A stretch of DNA of 64,000 nt. Origin: Ruminococcus sp. (GTDB lineage Bacteria; Bacillota; Clostridia; Oscillospirales; Ruminococcaceae). A model generated the notes under the pieces. The model was given only the letters and a program-made list of their open reading frames with translations, had not been told where the DNA came from and searched no databases. The position numbers and the translations under genes are program-made. How positions within the stretch are numbered: the stretch's first letter is position 1; each line of letters begins with the position of its first letter. The DNA is taken from positions 248,001 to 312,000 of the forward strand of contig JAFXSC010000022.1 of NCBI GenBank assembly GCA_017525915.1. Direction: 5' to 3'. Below are positions 33,121 through 40,720 of this stretch, in pieces.

Positions 33121-34137
33121 TCAAGCCATTCCGGCTGTGATGATAGCCATTTTGTAGACCTCATCAGCTGTGCAGCCTCTTGAAAGGTCGTTGATAGGAG
33201 CATTAAGTCCCTGGAGGATAGGCCCGTAAGCCTCAAATCCACCAAGTCTCTGAGCAATCTTGTAGCCGATATTACCTGCCTCGATGAGTGGGAAGATAAA
33301 GGTATTAGCCTGTCCGGCAACCTTTGAATCAGGGCACTTTGTCTTTGCAACTTCAGCAGAAACAGCAGCATCGAACTGGAACTCACCGTCGATAACGAGC
33401 TCGGGATCGAGAGCGCGTGCTTCGATAACAGCATCGTGGCTGAGCTGAACTGTGCCGCCCTTGCCTGAGCCGTATGTTGAGAAGCTGAGAACTGCAACCT
33501 TAGGATCAATACCGAAGAATGAAGCAGTCTTTGCAGTTTCAACAGCGACCTCAGCAAGCTGTCTTGCAGCGCTGAGAACGACATTGCCGTCCTTGTCAAG
33601 TCTGTCGGTATATCCGAGGTTGATAGCACAGTCGCCCATTGCTATCTTCTCCTCTGCACCGTCCTTCTCTCTGAAGAGAATGAACGATGAGCTTACGAGA
33701 TTTGAGCCCTTCTTGGTCTTGATTATCTGGAGGGCTGGTCTTACTGTATCAGCGGTAGAATATGTAGCGCCGCCGAGCAGAGCGTCAGCCTTTCCAGCCT
33801 TAACGAGCATGGTTCCGAAGTAGTTGGACTTTGCGAGAGCTGCACGGCACTCCTCCTCAGTCATCTTTCCCTTGCGGAGCTCGAACATCTGAGCTACGAG
33901 AGCTTCCATCTCCGGATAAGTTGCAGGGTCAACGATCTCTGCGCCGTCGATGCTGAATCCTCCCTTTGCTGCGGCTGCCTTAACCTCGTCAACGTTTCCG
34001 CAGAGCACAACGCCCATAAGTCCTTCTTTAAGAAGCCTGTCAGTTGCAGAGAGGATACGGCTGTCGCTGCCCTCAGTGAAAACGATAGTCTTCTTGCTTG
34101 CCTTTAAATTAGCAATAAGCTTGTCAAACATTCCCAT
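33121..34137 (-). CDS. pta: Phosphate acetyltransferase
   Basis: The 338-residue short-form Pta converts acetyl-CoA to acetyl phosphate for ATP formation by acetate kinase. Signatures include FTEGSDSRIL near the N-terminus, ADALLGGATYSTADTVRPAL, SFSTYGSGKG and the C-terminal TFIFPLIEAGNIGYKIAQRL. No ackA is adjacent. TTTGGAGG precedes the ATG, and a strong terminator follows. Confidence 0.95.
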   Translation of the reverse strand: MGMFDKLIANLKASKKTIVFTEGSDSRILSATDRLLKEGLMGVVLCGNVDEVKAAAAKGGFSIDGAEIVDPATYPEMEALVAQMFELRKGKMTEEECRAALAKSNYFGTMLVKAGKADALLGGATYSTADTVRPALQIIKTKKGSNLVSSSFILFREKDGAEEKIAMGDCAINLGYTDRLDKDGNVVLSAARQLAEVAVETAKTASFFGIDPKVAVLSFSTYGSGKGGTVQLSHDAVIEARALDPELVIDGEFQFDAAVSAEVAKTKCPDSKVAGQANTFIFPLIEAGNIGYKIAQRLGGFEAYGPILQGLNAPINDLSRGCTADEVYKMAIITAGMA

Positions 34138-34209
34138 TTTGGTTTTACCTCCAAAGTAAAATTTCTTTTATTATTATAACACACCGGCTATAATTTTTCA
34201 ATACCTATT

Positions 34210-34683
34210 TTATATTTTATGCGTCAAGGAATACCCGTTTTCAAATTCCATGCCCCTGTCAAAGTCATCAATATCTGCTTTTGTAATATCTCCCTTTCCG
34301 TCATATCGGTAATATCTGCCGCTTTCGGCATCAAATTCGATTACGCAGTAGTCCTCATCGTCTATGCCGTTAGGGTAATATTTCTCATCGCCCGGATTCC
34401 ACAGTAGCTCCTTGAACGTCCTTTCAGTGTGAATTATTATCCGTCCGTAAAGGCAGATACCTTCAAAGGCTTCATCATCAGAAAAATACATGCAGGCATT
34501 CCCGTTCTTTAAAAGGCTCTGAACATGGGAGGAACTTGTATTTGTTGAGATAAGGTGCTTCCCTATCCCCTTATGCCACACGCAGAAGACCTTCCTCACG
34601 TTCTGTCTGCCGGTTTCATCTGAATATCCTATCACTGCGAAAAGGGAGCGGTCAATAAGTGACTTTATCTCGCCAATTGTCAT
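34210..34683 (-). CDS. Pyridoxamine 5'-phosphate oxidase-fold (split-barrel flavin) protein
   Basis: The ~157-residue protein has the split barrel seen in FMN-binding PNPOx-like proteins: an N-terminal helix (IGEIKSLIDRSLFAVIGYSD), VRKVFCVWHKGIGKHLISTN, NACMYFSDDEAFEGICLYG and a C-terminal YYRYDGKGDITKADIDDF. Such proteins are usually flavin- or heme-binding reductases of unknown substrate. The ATG at 34683 was chosen: GGAGG lies 10 nt upstream, whereas an earlier ATG is directly attached to that site. Confidence 0.75.
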   Translation of the reverse strand: MTIGEIKSLIDRSLFAVIGYSDETGRQNVRKVFCVWHKGIGKHLISTNTSSSHVQSLLKNGNACMYFSDDEAFEGICLYGRIIIHTERTFKELLWNPGDEKYYPNGIDDEDYCVIEFDAESGRYYRYDGKGDITKADIDDFDRGMEFENGYSLTHKI

Positions 34684-34764
34684 AGTCTGCATACCTCCGT
34701 GAAACAGAACAAGCCGCGGCTCTTCGTAATACTTCAAAAGCTGCGGCTTGATCACATAATAATA

Positions 34765-35235
34765 TTATTCGATAGTTACCTTCTTCATTATCTGCGGCTT
34801 GAGGGGCTTGTCGTTGGCATTAGTAGCAGTCTCAGCGATCTCATCGACCACCTCGATGCCCTCTACTACCTTGCCGAAAGCAGCGTAGTTGCCGTCGAGA
34901 TAAGGCGCATCCTCGTGCATGATGAAGAACTGTGAACCGGCAGAATCAGGCATCATGGAACGTGCCATAGAGATAACGCCTCTTGTGTGCTTGAGGTCGT
35001 TCTTCACGCCGTTGGACGAGAATTCGCCCTTGATGTTCCAGCCGGGACCGCCTGTACCGGTACCCTTCGGGCAGCCGCCCTGTATCATAAATCCGGAAAT
35101 AACTCTGTGGAAAGTAAGTCCGTCATAAAAACCGTTCTTTACCAGCTTTTCAAAATTAGCACAAGTGATCGGCGCGATATCAGGATAAAGCTCAACTTTA
35201 ATCTTCTTGCCGTTCTCCATTTCAATGATTACCAT
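34765..35235 (-). CDS. Cyclophilin-type peptidyl-prolyl isomerase
   Basis: The ~156-residue cytoplasmic cyclophilin catalyses proline isomerisation. Active-site blocks are FHRVISGFMIQGGCP, RGVISMARSMMPDSAGSQFFIM and YAAFGKVVEG. The start at 35235 has CGGAGG upstream with 7-nt spacing. It follows the repeat-containing membrane protein by 13 nt on the same strand, so the two may be co-transcribed. Confidence 0.94.
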   Translation of the reverse strand: MVIIEMENGKKIKVELYPDIAPITCANFEKLVKNGFYDGLTFHRVISGFMIQGGCPKGTGTGGPGWNIKGEFSSNGVKNDLKHTRGVISMARSMMPDSAGSQFFIMHEDAPYLDGNYAAFGKVVEGIEVVDEIAETATNANDKPLKPQIMKKVTIE

Positions 35236-35248
35236 AATTTTACCTCCG

Positions 35249-35758
35249 TTAGCCAATAGTTATTTGCAGTGTCGAGGGAGCTGTGTAGTGCTCTGATTCG
35301 ATATCAGCATCGCGTGTAACAGGTGCTGTTGAATGCTCCTCCTGATACTTCTGGAGCGGATTCCTGTTGTCAGTCGGTTTCTCCGTAGTCTGAACAGGCA
35401 CAGTTGTCGGTTCGATCACTTTTACTACCCTGCCGAGGATATCCGTAACGTACTCAGGCTGAGCTTCAGTGACCGGCTCGGTCACCTCGGTAGTATTCTC
35501 GACAGTGCCGATAACTCTGCCGAGTATGTCAGTAACGTATTCAACTCCCGGATGAACTGCTCCGGGTACAGTTGCAGGAGCGGTTACGTTTCTTGTTTCC
35601 GCATCGGTCTGCACTGCGTGATTGGATATAGTGGTATTAGCAGGGGTATTGTTCTTTTGGCCGCGTTTTATGCTCTCGGCACAGCCTCTGCCTGCAAGCA
35701 TAACGAGTACAGCTGCAAGAGCAGCAATAACTATCGCAGCAGATTTGCGTTCACCCAT
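35249..35758 (-). CDS. Membrane-anchored Thr-rich protein with two EYVTDILGRV repeats, unknown
   Basis: The 169-residue protein has an N-terminal signal-anchor (AAIVIAALAAVLVMLAGRG) with a Cys right after it, then Asn/Thr-rich sequence. A ~33-residue motif occurs twice (EYVTDILGRVIGTVENTTEV and EYVTDILGRVVKVIEPTTVP), joined by Pro/Thr/Glu-rich linkers. No family was recognised. The repeat could be a binding or self-association motif outside the membrane. GGAGGGG precedes the ATG. Confidence 0.7.
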   Translation of the reverse strand: MGERKSAAIVIAALAAVLVMLAGRGCAESIKRGQKNNTPANTTISNHAVQTDAETRNVTAPATVPGAVHPGVEYVTDILGRVIGTVENTTEVTEPVTEAQPEYVTDILGRVVKVIEPTTVPVQTTEKPTDNRNPLQKYQEEHSTAPVTRDADIESEHYTAPSTLQITIG

Positions 35759-35873
35759 ACTATCCCCTCCGTTCCGGACACAAGCCTCAACTCTACAAGT
35801 AAATTATACCTTTTCGCATCAAAAAAGTCAAGCATTATTTATGACAGAAAGATGAAAGCTGCTGAGCGGATAC

Positions 35874-35902
35874 TTGACAGAATCTGTTTTTAATGCTATT
35901 AT
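35874..35902 (+). promoter_or_regulatory. Promoter of the DUF1858 gene
   Basis: TTGACA, 17-bp spacer, TATTAT. Confidence 0.7.
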
Positions 35903-35956
35903 AGTTATAGTCCCGTGAATACGGCGAACAAGCATTATATCAGGAGGTCAAAGCTA

Positions 35957-36157
35957 ATGGCACAGGTTACAAAGGATACAAGGATCGGCGAACTCTTACA
36001 GCTCGACAAGGACGTTTCTCCAATACTTCTCAGCATCGGAATGCACTGCCTCGGCTGTCCCGCATCTCAGATGGAGACAATCGAAGAAGCAGCAGCAGTT
36101 CACGGCGTTGATGCTGACGAGCTCGTCAAGGCTCTCAACGATAAGATAGCTGAATGA
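35957..36157 (+). CDS. DUF1858-family redox-associated small protein
   Basis: The 66-residue protein matches the DUF1858 / hybrid-cluster-protein-associated disulfide domain, with DTRIGELLQLDKDVSPILLS and the CLGC motif in GMHCLGCPASQ. The family often occurs with redox enzymes, and the two cysteines may bind metal or form a disulfide. AGGAGG precedes the ATG at 35957. A strong promoter and terminator make it monocistronic. Confidence 0.9.
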   Translation: MAQVTKDTRIGELLQLDKDVSPILLSIGMHCLGCPASQMETIEEAAAVHGVDADELVKALNDKIAE

Positions 36158-36162
36158 AACAG

Positions 36163-36195
36163 AACAGCAGGTCGTAAATGACCTGCTGTTTTTTT
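36163..36195 (+). terminator. Terminator of the DUF1858 gene
   Basis: AACAGCAGGTC / GACCTGCTGTT stem followed by a T-run. Confidence 0.85.
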
Positions 36196-36202
36196 GTTTT
36201 AA

Positions 36203-37708
36203 TCAGTCGCGGTAGATAGAGCCGTCCTCGATACCTCTGAGGATACTGCCGGCAACTTCCTTCCACTGTGCTACCTCTGCCTCGTCATATGAAACGACCT
36301 TCTCAGCCCATCTTGTGCAGTGTGTGCACATATTCTCAGCGGTCTGACCGGGCTCGACCATATTGTTTGCACAAAGGGTCTTGTCACAGTTGTTTGCCTT
36401 TATGAAGTGCTCAATGAAGCCGTCGAGCTTTGTGTTGTCAACGTAAAGCTTCGGGAAGTTCATAGTTCTGCCGTAAGCCATCATGGACTCAGGCTTGAGC
36501 CTTTCCATAAATCTCATCTTAGGCACTCCGGGAGGGGGTCCCATAGGAGGGCCACCGGCAGGCATTCCGGCGGGAGGACCGCCTGCGCCCATAAATCCGG
36601 GAGGGGGACCACCGGCAGGCATTCCAGCGGGAGGACCGCCTGCACCCATATATCCGGGAGGGGGACCACCAGCAGGCATTCCGGCGGGAGGACCGCCTGC
36701 GCCCATATATCCGGGAGTGGGACCACCAGCAGGCATTCCGGCAGGAGGACCGCCTGCGCCGATAAGTCCGGCAGGAGGAGCTCCGGCTTCACCGGAAATA
36801 GCACTGATATTCTTGGTCTCGGGCCAGTTTACGATATCAAGGAGGTTGCCCTTGTATTCCTCTGTCATGTAAGCCTTGATAACTCTGCCAATGAAGGTCG
36901 TGGGTCTTGTACGGTCAACAAGCTTTATCGCAAGGTGCTTGTTGCCTGTTTCCTCTGCGAGTTCGCGGTAATAATGGATATCCTCAGGTCTGATCCATTC
37001 AGATGAGATAATAGCTGAGGGAGTTGTAACCTTGCGGTAGATGCAGTTTACGAGAGTGTAGTCCATTGATACGCACTCAGGCTCGGTGTGTCCTGTAAAG
37101 CAGGCGTGAGCGAGCTTATAGGGACATTCTCTGATGCAGAGGTTATTTGCGATAAGTCTGAGGTGAAGATCTGTATCCTTGTACTGTGTGAGTACCTTGC
37201 GAAGAAGATCAAACTTACGGTTGAAGGAGTGATCGAGGGTTATCTCGTCAACGCCCCAAGAACGCCAGTATTCAAGATGCTGGATATTTGTAGGATAAGC
37301 GTAGAGTCCGAGAGTTACGAATACATCGGGGAAGGTACGCTTTACATACTTGATAAGAATCGGGGAATTGAGAGTGAAAGCTCTTACTCCGATATCATAG
37401 CACTTATGTATGAAATCTCTGAGTTTCTTGCCCTCAACCGGGTCGAGCTCGTTCTGGTCGAGACCGATGGGGTTGATAAGGTAATTGAACTGGATACCGC
37501 GCTTGGTGCATTCTGCAACGTAAGCTGCGAATTCATCAAATGTAAGATTAGGAACGATAGCAGCAGCTCTTCCTCCGGGAAGTCCGTCGTATCTGAGCTT
37601 GCCGTAAATGCTGGTGATGCTGTGCTTGGGGTCATACTGTTCAATGATATCGAACAGCTTATAGTCAAAGTTGGTGCCGACGTCAAAAGAAATGGAATCT
37701 GTATTCAA
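36203..37708 (-). CDS. U32-peptidase-like protein with Gly/Pro/Ala/Met tandem repeat
   Basis: The ~501-residue protein has a TIM-barrel-like N-terminal region resembling U32 peptidases: FDEFAAYVAECTKRGIQFNY, GVRAFTLNSPILIKYVKRTF and GVDEITLDHSFNRKFDLLRK. A cysteine set (NNLCIRECPYKLAHACF, then VNCIYR) is of the sort that binds a 4Fe-4S cluster in U32 proteins. At ~310-390 about four copies of a 19-residue unit (GAGGPPAGMPAGGPPPGYM) intervene. The C-terminus has a second Cys set (CDKTLCANN, ENMCTHCTRW). The TTG at 37708 was chosen because AGGAGAGG lies 8 nt upstream; a GTG at 37717 abuts that site. Substrate unknown. Confidence 0.75.
   Translation of the reverse strand: MNTDSISFDVGTNFDYKLFDIIEQYDPKHSITSIYGKLRYDGLPGGRAAAIVPNLTFDEFAAYVAECTKRGIQFNYLINPIGLDQNELDPVEGKKLRDFIHKCYDIGVRAFTLNSPILIKYVKRTFPDVFVTLGLYAYPTNIQHLEYWRSWGVDEITLDHSFNRKFDLLRKVLTQYKDTDLHLRLIANNLCIRECPYKLAHACFTGHTEPECVSMDYTLVNCIYRKVTTPSAIISSEWIRPEDIHYYRELAEETGNKHLAIKLVDRTRPTTFIGRVIKAYMTEEYKGNLLDIVNWPETKNISAISGEAGAPPAGLIGAGGPPAGMPAGGPTPGYMGAGGPPAGMPAGGPPPGYMGAGGPPAGMPAGGPPPGFMGAGGPPAGMPAGGPPMGPPPGVPKMRFMERLKPESMMAYGRTMNFPKLYVDNTKLDGFIEHFIKANNCDKTLCANNMVEPGQTAENMCTHCTRWAEKVVSYDEAEVAQWKEVAGSILRGIEDGSIYRD
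36535..36780 (-). repeat. 57-bp in-frame tandem repeat (about four copies)
   Basis: Each unit encodes about 19 residues beginning GAGGPPAGMPAGGP. Copies differ by a few bases (Tyr/Phe and Pro/Thr changes). The unit is GC-rich compared with the flanking gene. Confidence 0.9.
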
Positions 37709-37741
37709 AATATACACCTCTCCTTTTATAATTGTACTTTA

Positions 37742-37770
37742 ATTATATCATCCGGAGAGAAAACAGTCAA
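37742..37770 (-). promoter_or_regulatory. Promoter of the U32-like gene
   Basis: Minus strand TTGACT, 17-bp spacer, TATAAT. Confidence 0.75.
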
Positions 37771-37848
37771 TTCGACGAATAAACGTAATAAAGAGGAAAA
37801 TGCTTATTTTTTTGTTCAAATTATACAAGATGTTATTTTTATAACAGA

Positions 37849-38493
37849 TTATACGCTGATTTTACCCGCATTCCTCATTTCTCCGATCGCAGATATGCCG
37901 CTGTTCTGAGTATCAGAGAAGGCTGTATGAATAATGCTCTCCCCTGTCATGACATAGTCACGGATAACATTGTTCTCATATTCTTCCCTGTCACCGCTTA
38001 CTGAGAGCAGCCTGTCGATATGACGATGCGAGAACGCCATAGTGCCTGTGCGTTCACCTGTGCTGAACGCAGCGCCATACCAGAGGCGTGAAACCACCGC
38101 TCTGACTATGCTGCGGAGACTTCTCCTGTTCTTCTCCCTCCTGACGCCGAGAACGAGATTTCCAGGCATTGCGGCTGCTTCATCCGAAGCCGCAAGAGCT
38201 TCACTGACGTCCTCCGTCTCCTGACTGAGAACAGTAACTGTATAGGGCGGAAGGTAGTATTTACGGATATATTCAAGTCCTGTCCTGACAGATGCGCCCC
38301 TGCCGTGATTGTGTATGTGCATAAGTATTTCCGCGTGTCCGGTAGCTGCGGAAAAAACGGATGCACTGCCGGTGCCGCTTCCGTCATTCACTATTATTAC
38401 GCTAAAACCGTTGTCATCAAGCTCACGGGCAAGCGTAACGATGCGCCCGTCGGGCTCATAAGCAGGTATGAGAGCTATTTTCCTGTAATTCAT
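37849..38493 (-). CDS. GT2-like (DPM-synthase-type) glycosyltransferase with altered DxD region
   Basis: The ~214-residue protein has GT-A/GT2 features: IALIPAYEPDGRIVTLAREL, VIIVNDGSGTGS and HNHGRGASVRTGLEYI. The segment that normally reads DADGQHDP is here LSQETEDVSEA, so the sugar-nucleotide/metal motif is not conventional. No C-terminal membrane helices are present. It lies downstream of the GtrA-containing operon, beyond a terminator, and probably forms part of the same surface-glycan function. The ATG at 38493 was preferred over one 30 bases upstream, which lacks a ribosome site. Confidence 0.72.
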   Translation of the reverse strand: MNYRKIALIPAYEPDGRIVTLARELDDNGFSVIIVNDGSGTGSASVFSAATGHAEILMHIHNHGRGASVRTGLEYIRKYYLPPYTVTVLSQETEDVSEALAASDEAAAMPGNLVLGVRREKNRRSLRSIVRAVVSRLWYGAAFSTGERTGTMAFSHRHIDRLLSVSGDREEYENNVIRDYVMTGESIIHTAFSDTQNSGISAIGEMRNAGKISV

Positions 38494-38621
38494 AATAACG
38501 CCGCCTTCCCATGCGCGGAACACTCCGCGCTTTTGCTATGACTTGATTATAGAACGGTTTCCTTAAAATAATCTTAGGTTTTCAGCCGGTGGAAAAGTTT
38601 TCATCATATCATCACAAAAAA

Positions 38622-38643
38622 ACAGGCGCCGTAAAGCGCCTGT
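38622..38643 (-). terminator. Terminator of the GT-C/FAD/GtrA operon
   Basis: ACAGGCGCC / GCGCCTGT stem followed by seven T on the minus strand. Confidence 0.85.
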
Positions 38644-38650
38644 CATGGTA

Positions 38651-39148
38651 TTATTCAGCTGCATCTTCTTTTTTGTTGAACAGCAGGTATTTCCTTGCGA
38701 AAAAATTCCAGAAGAATGCGGCGCCGGTAGACACTATCTTTGCAAGTATCTGATAAGCGCTCGTCCTGCTGCTGAGCCATATCTCGAAAAGCTTCGTGAT
38801 TCCGACAGTCATTGCAAGTCCAACAAGTCCTATAGCCGCAAACGCTATAAACTCAACCAGTCTCGACTCGACCTTCGAGTTTTTGAATATCCAGAATGTG
38901 CTGATAACATAGTTCACGACAAGTCCTGCCACAAACGATATGGAATTTGCAGCAACAGCGTAATTCTCATGGAAAGCATATCTGAAAAGAATGTACGAAA
39001 GTCCCCAGTCAACGACAGTTGCAAGTCCTCCGACAAAAAGATAGCGGAAAAACTGGATAAGCGTATTCTCGGTATCTCCGGAGAAAAGCTTACCAAACTT
39101 CCGGGTGCGGAGTATCTCCCTGACCTCCTGCATATCACTGCTTGCCAT
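38651..39148 (-). CDS. GtrA-family membrane protein
   Basis: The 165-residue protein has four membrane helices and the GtrA pattern: FFRYLFVGGLATVVDWGLSY, FVAGLVVNYVISTFWIFKNS, and the C-terminal FFWNFFARKYLLF. GtrA proteins are thought to flip or handle polyprenyl-linked sugars for surface glycosylation. Its start shares a base with the stop of the FAD oxidoreductase gene. Confidence 0.9.
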   Translation of the reverse strand: MASSDMQEVREILRTRKFGKLFSGDTENTLIQFFRYLFVGGLATVVDWGLSYILFRYAFHENYAVAANSISFVAGLVVNYVISTFWIFKNSKVESRLVEFIAFAAIGLVGLAMTVGITKLFEIWLSSRTSAYQILAKIVSTGAAFFWNFFARKYLLFNKKEDAAE

Positions 39149-40704
39149 TACTTCTTCTCCTCGTGATATTCCTGTTCGGTATTGACGCTCCAGATATTCT
39201 TCTTGTCTGTGATGCCCTGCTTGATGTTCTTGACAGCCTCGAAGGAAGTTACCATGGAGTGATCGATGTTGTTGTAACGGTGCTGACCGTTTCTGCCGAC
39301 GCAGTAGAGATTGGGTATGCTGCTGAGGTAGTCAACAAGCTTGTCCATTTCATCATAAGTGTCAAAGTAAGCAGGATAAGCCTTCTTTACCTTCTCCATA
39401 TGAGTGTCGATGACCTCGGAAGCATTGCTGATAAGTCCGAGCTTGACCATTTCCTTAACGCAGAAATCGGAGAACTCCTTCTCGGTCATCGTCCAGTATT
39501 TGTCGCCCTCGGATACGAAGTATTCAAGACCTATCCATACTGTATTCTTGAGGTCCTTTACCATGTAAGGAGACCAGTTGTTGTATATCTGGAAGCGTCC
39601 CATCTTTACGCGCCTGTCCTGAACATATACCCAGCAGTCAGGCACGATATTTCCGACGGTACGCATTTTTGTCTTGTTCTCAAGGTTGAGCTTCGGAACG
39701 AGCACGCCAAGTGTCATATAGTCACGGTAAGGAAGTCCGGCGGCTATTCTTGCTGCGTCCTCCGGAACGTCGTTCATTCCGTTCACAAGATCCTTTACAG
39801 GCATCGAGGAAATGATGTAGTCGCCGTCAAGTGACACTTCCCTGCCGTCCTTGACATAAGTAACACCGGTAAGCTTATTATCGTCGTTCTTGGCTATCTT
39901 CTTAACTGAAGCTTCCATTATGATATTGCCGCCGAGCTTCTTGACTTCATCGGCAGTTACCTCCCAGAGCTGTCCGGGACCGAGCTTGGGGTACTTGAAC
40001 TCCTCGATGAGAGAGGTATTGACCTTACGGTTCTTGACCTTGAAGGTCTTGCCGGCAAAGTCCTTGATGATGCCGACAATAGACAGACCCTTTGTACGCT
40101 GTGCGCCCCATGAAGCGTCTATCTCGCTGGGGTGTCTTCCCCAGAGGTTCTCGGTGTAGTTCTCGAAGAACATCTCGTAGAGCTTTCTGCCGAAGCAGTT
40201 GATGTAGAAGTTCTCAAGGTTGTCCTCGGGGAGCTTGTGAACTGCTGCACTGAGATAGCTCGCGCCGACCTTCATCGTGGTGAAGAAGCCGAAGTTCTTG
40301 ATAGTCTCGGGCTTGAGGGATACAGGGTAATCATAGAACTTGTCATTAAAAAGTATACGCGATACCCTGCGGCGTCTGAGCATTACACGGTCAGTCTTCT
40401 GTGGATCGGGACCGCCCTTTACGACCTTGACCTTACGTCTGAGAAGTCTGTCATCATAGGACGGAAGTCCCTGTGAAGGGAGCATATTGTCCCACCACTC
40501 GTTTACCTCGGGTATCTTCGAGAAGAAGCGGTGTCCGCCCATATCCATGCGGTTGCCCTTGTAGTTGACAGTTCTCGATATACCGCCGATAGTGTTTGTT
40601 TCCTCGATAACGGTCACATCGTACTTGTCAGCACCGTCTCTGAGGAGCTCATAAGCGGCTGTAAGTCCCGCAGGACCTGCGCCGATTATTATTACCTTTT
40701 CCAT
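39148..40704 (-). CDS. FAD-dependent NAD(P)-binding oxidoreductase (UDP-galactopyranose mutase-like)
   Basis: The 518-residue flavoprotein begins with a Rossmann motif ([17 protein letters not shown]) and continues with [20 protein letters not shown] and FFSKIPEV, as in UDP-galactopyranose mutase/protoporphyrinogen-oxidase-like proteins. [21 protein letters not shown] is typical of this subfamily, and [18 protein letters not shown] near the C-terminus is the second flavin site. It is the middle gene of a surface-glycan operon, suggesting action on a sugar or lipid-linked precursor. The exact substrate cannot be read from sequence. Confidence 0.85.
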   Translation of the reverse strand: MEKVIIIGAGPAGLTAAYELLRDGADKYDVTVIEETNTIGGISRTVNYKGNRMDMGGHRFFSKIPEVNEWWDNMLPSQGLPSYDDRLLRRKVKVVKGGPDPQKTDRVMLRRRRVSRILFNDKFYDYPVSLKPETIKNFGFFTTMKVGASYLSAAVHKLPEDNLENFYINCFGRKLYEMFFENYTENLWGRHPSEIDASWGAQRTKGLSIVGIIKDFAGKTFKVKNRKVNTSLIEEFKYPKLGPGQLWEVTADEVKKLGGNIIMEASVKKIAKNDDNKLTGVTYVKDGREVSLDGDYIISSMPVKDLVNGMNDVPEDAARIAAGLPYRDYMTLGVLVPKLNLENKTKMRTVGNIVPDCWVYVQDRRVKMGRFQIYNNWSPYMVKDLKNTVWIGLEYFVSEGDKYWTMTEKEFSDFCVKEMVKLGLISNASEVIDTHMEKVKKAYPAYFDTYDEMDKLVDYLSSIPNLYCVGRNGQHRYNNIDHSMVTSFEAVKNIKQGITDKKNIWSVNTEQEYHEEKK

Positions 40705-40720
40705 TTCTGATCCTCCTTTA

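Noticed and set aside
36483-36872. Open frame on the plus strand rich in GGPPAGIPAGGPPAP repeats
   Set aside because: It is the antisense image of the 57-bp repeat in the U32-like gene; Gly-Pro-rich codons read as Gly/Pro on both strands. There is no ribosome site or promoter.
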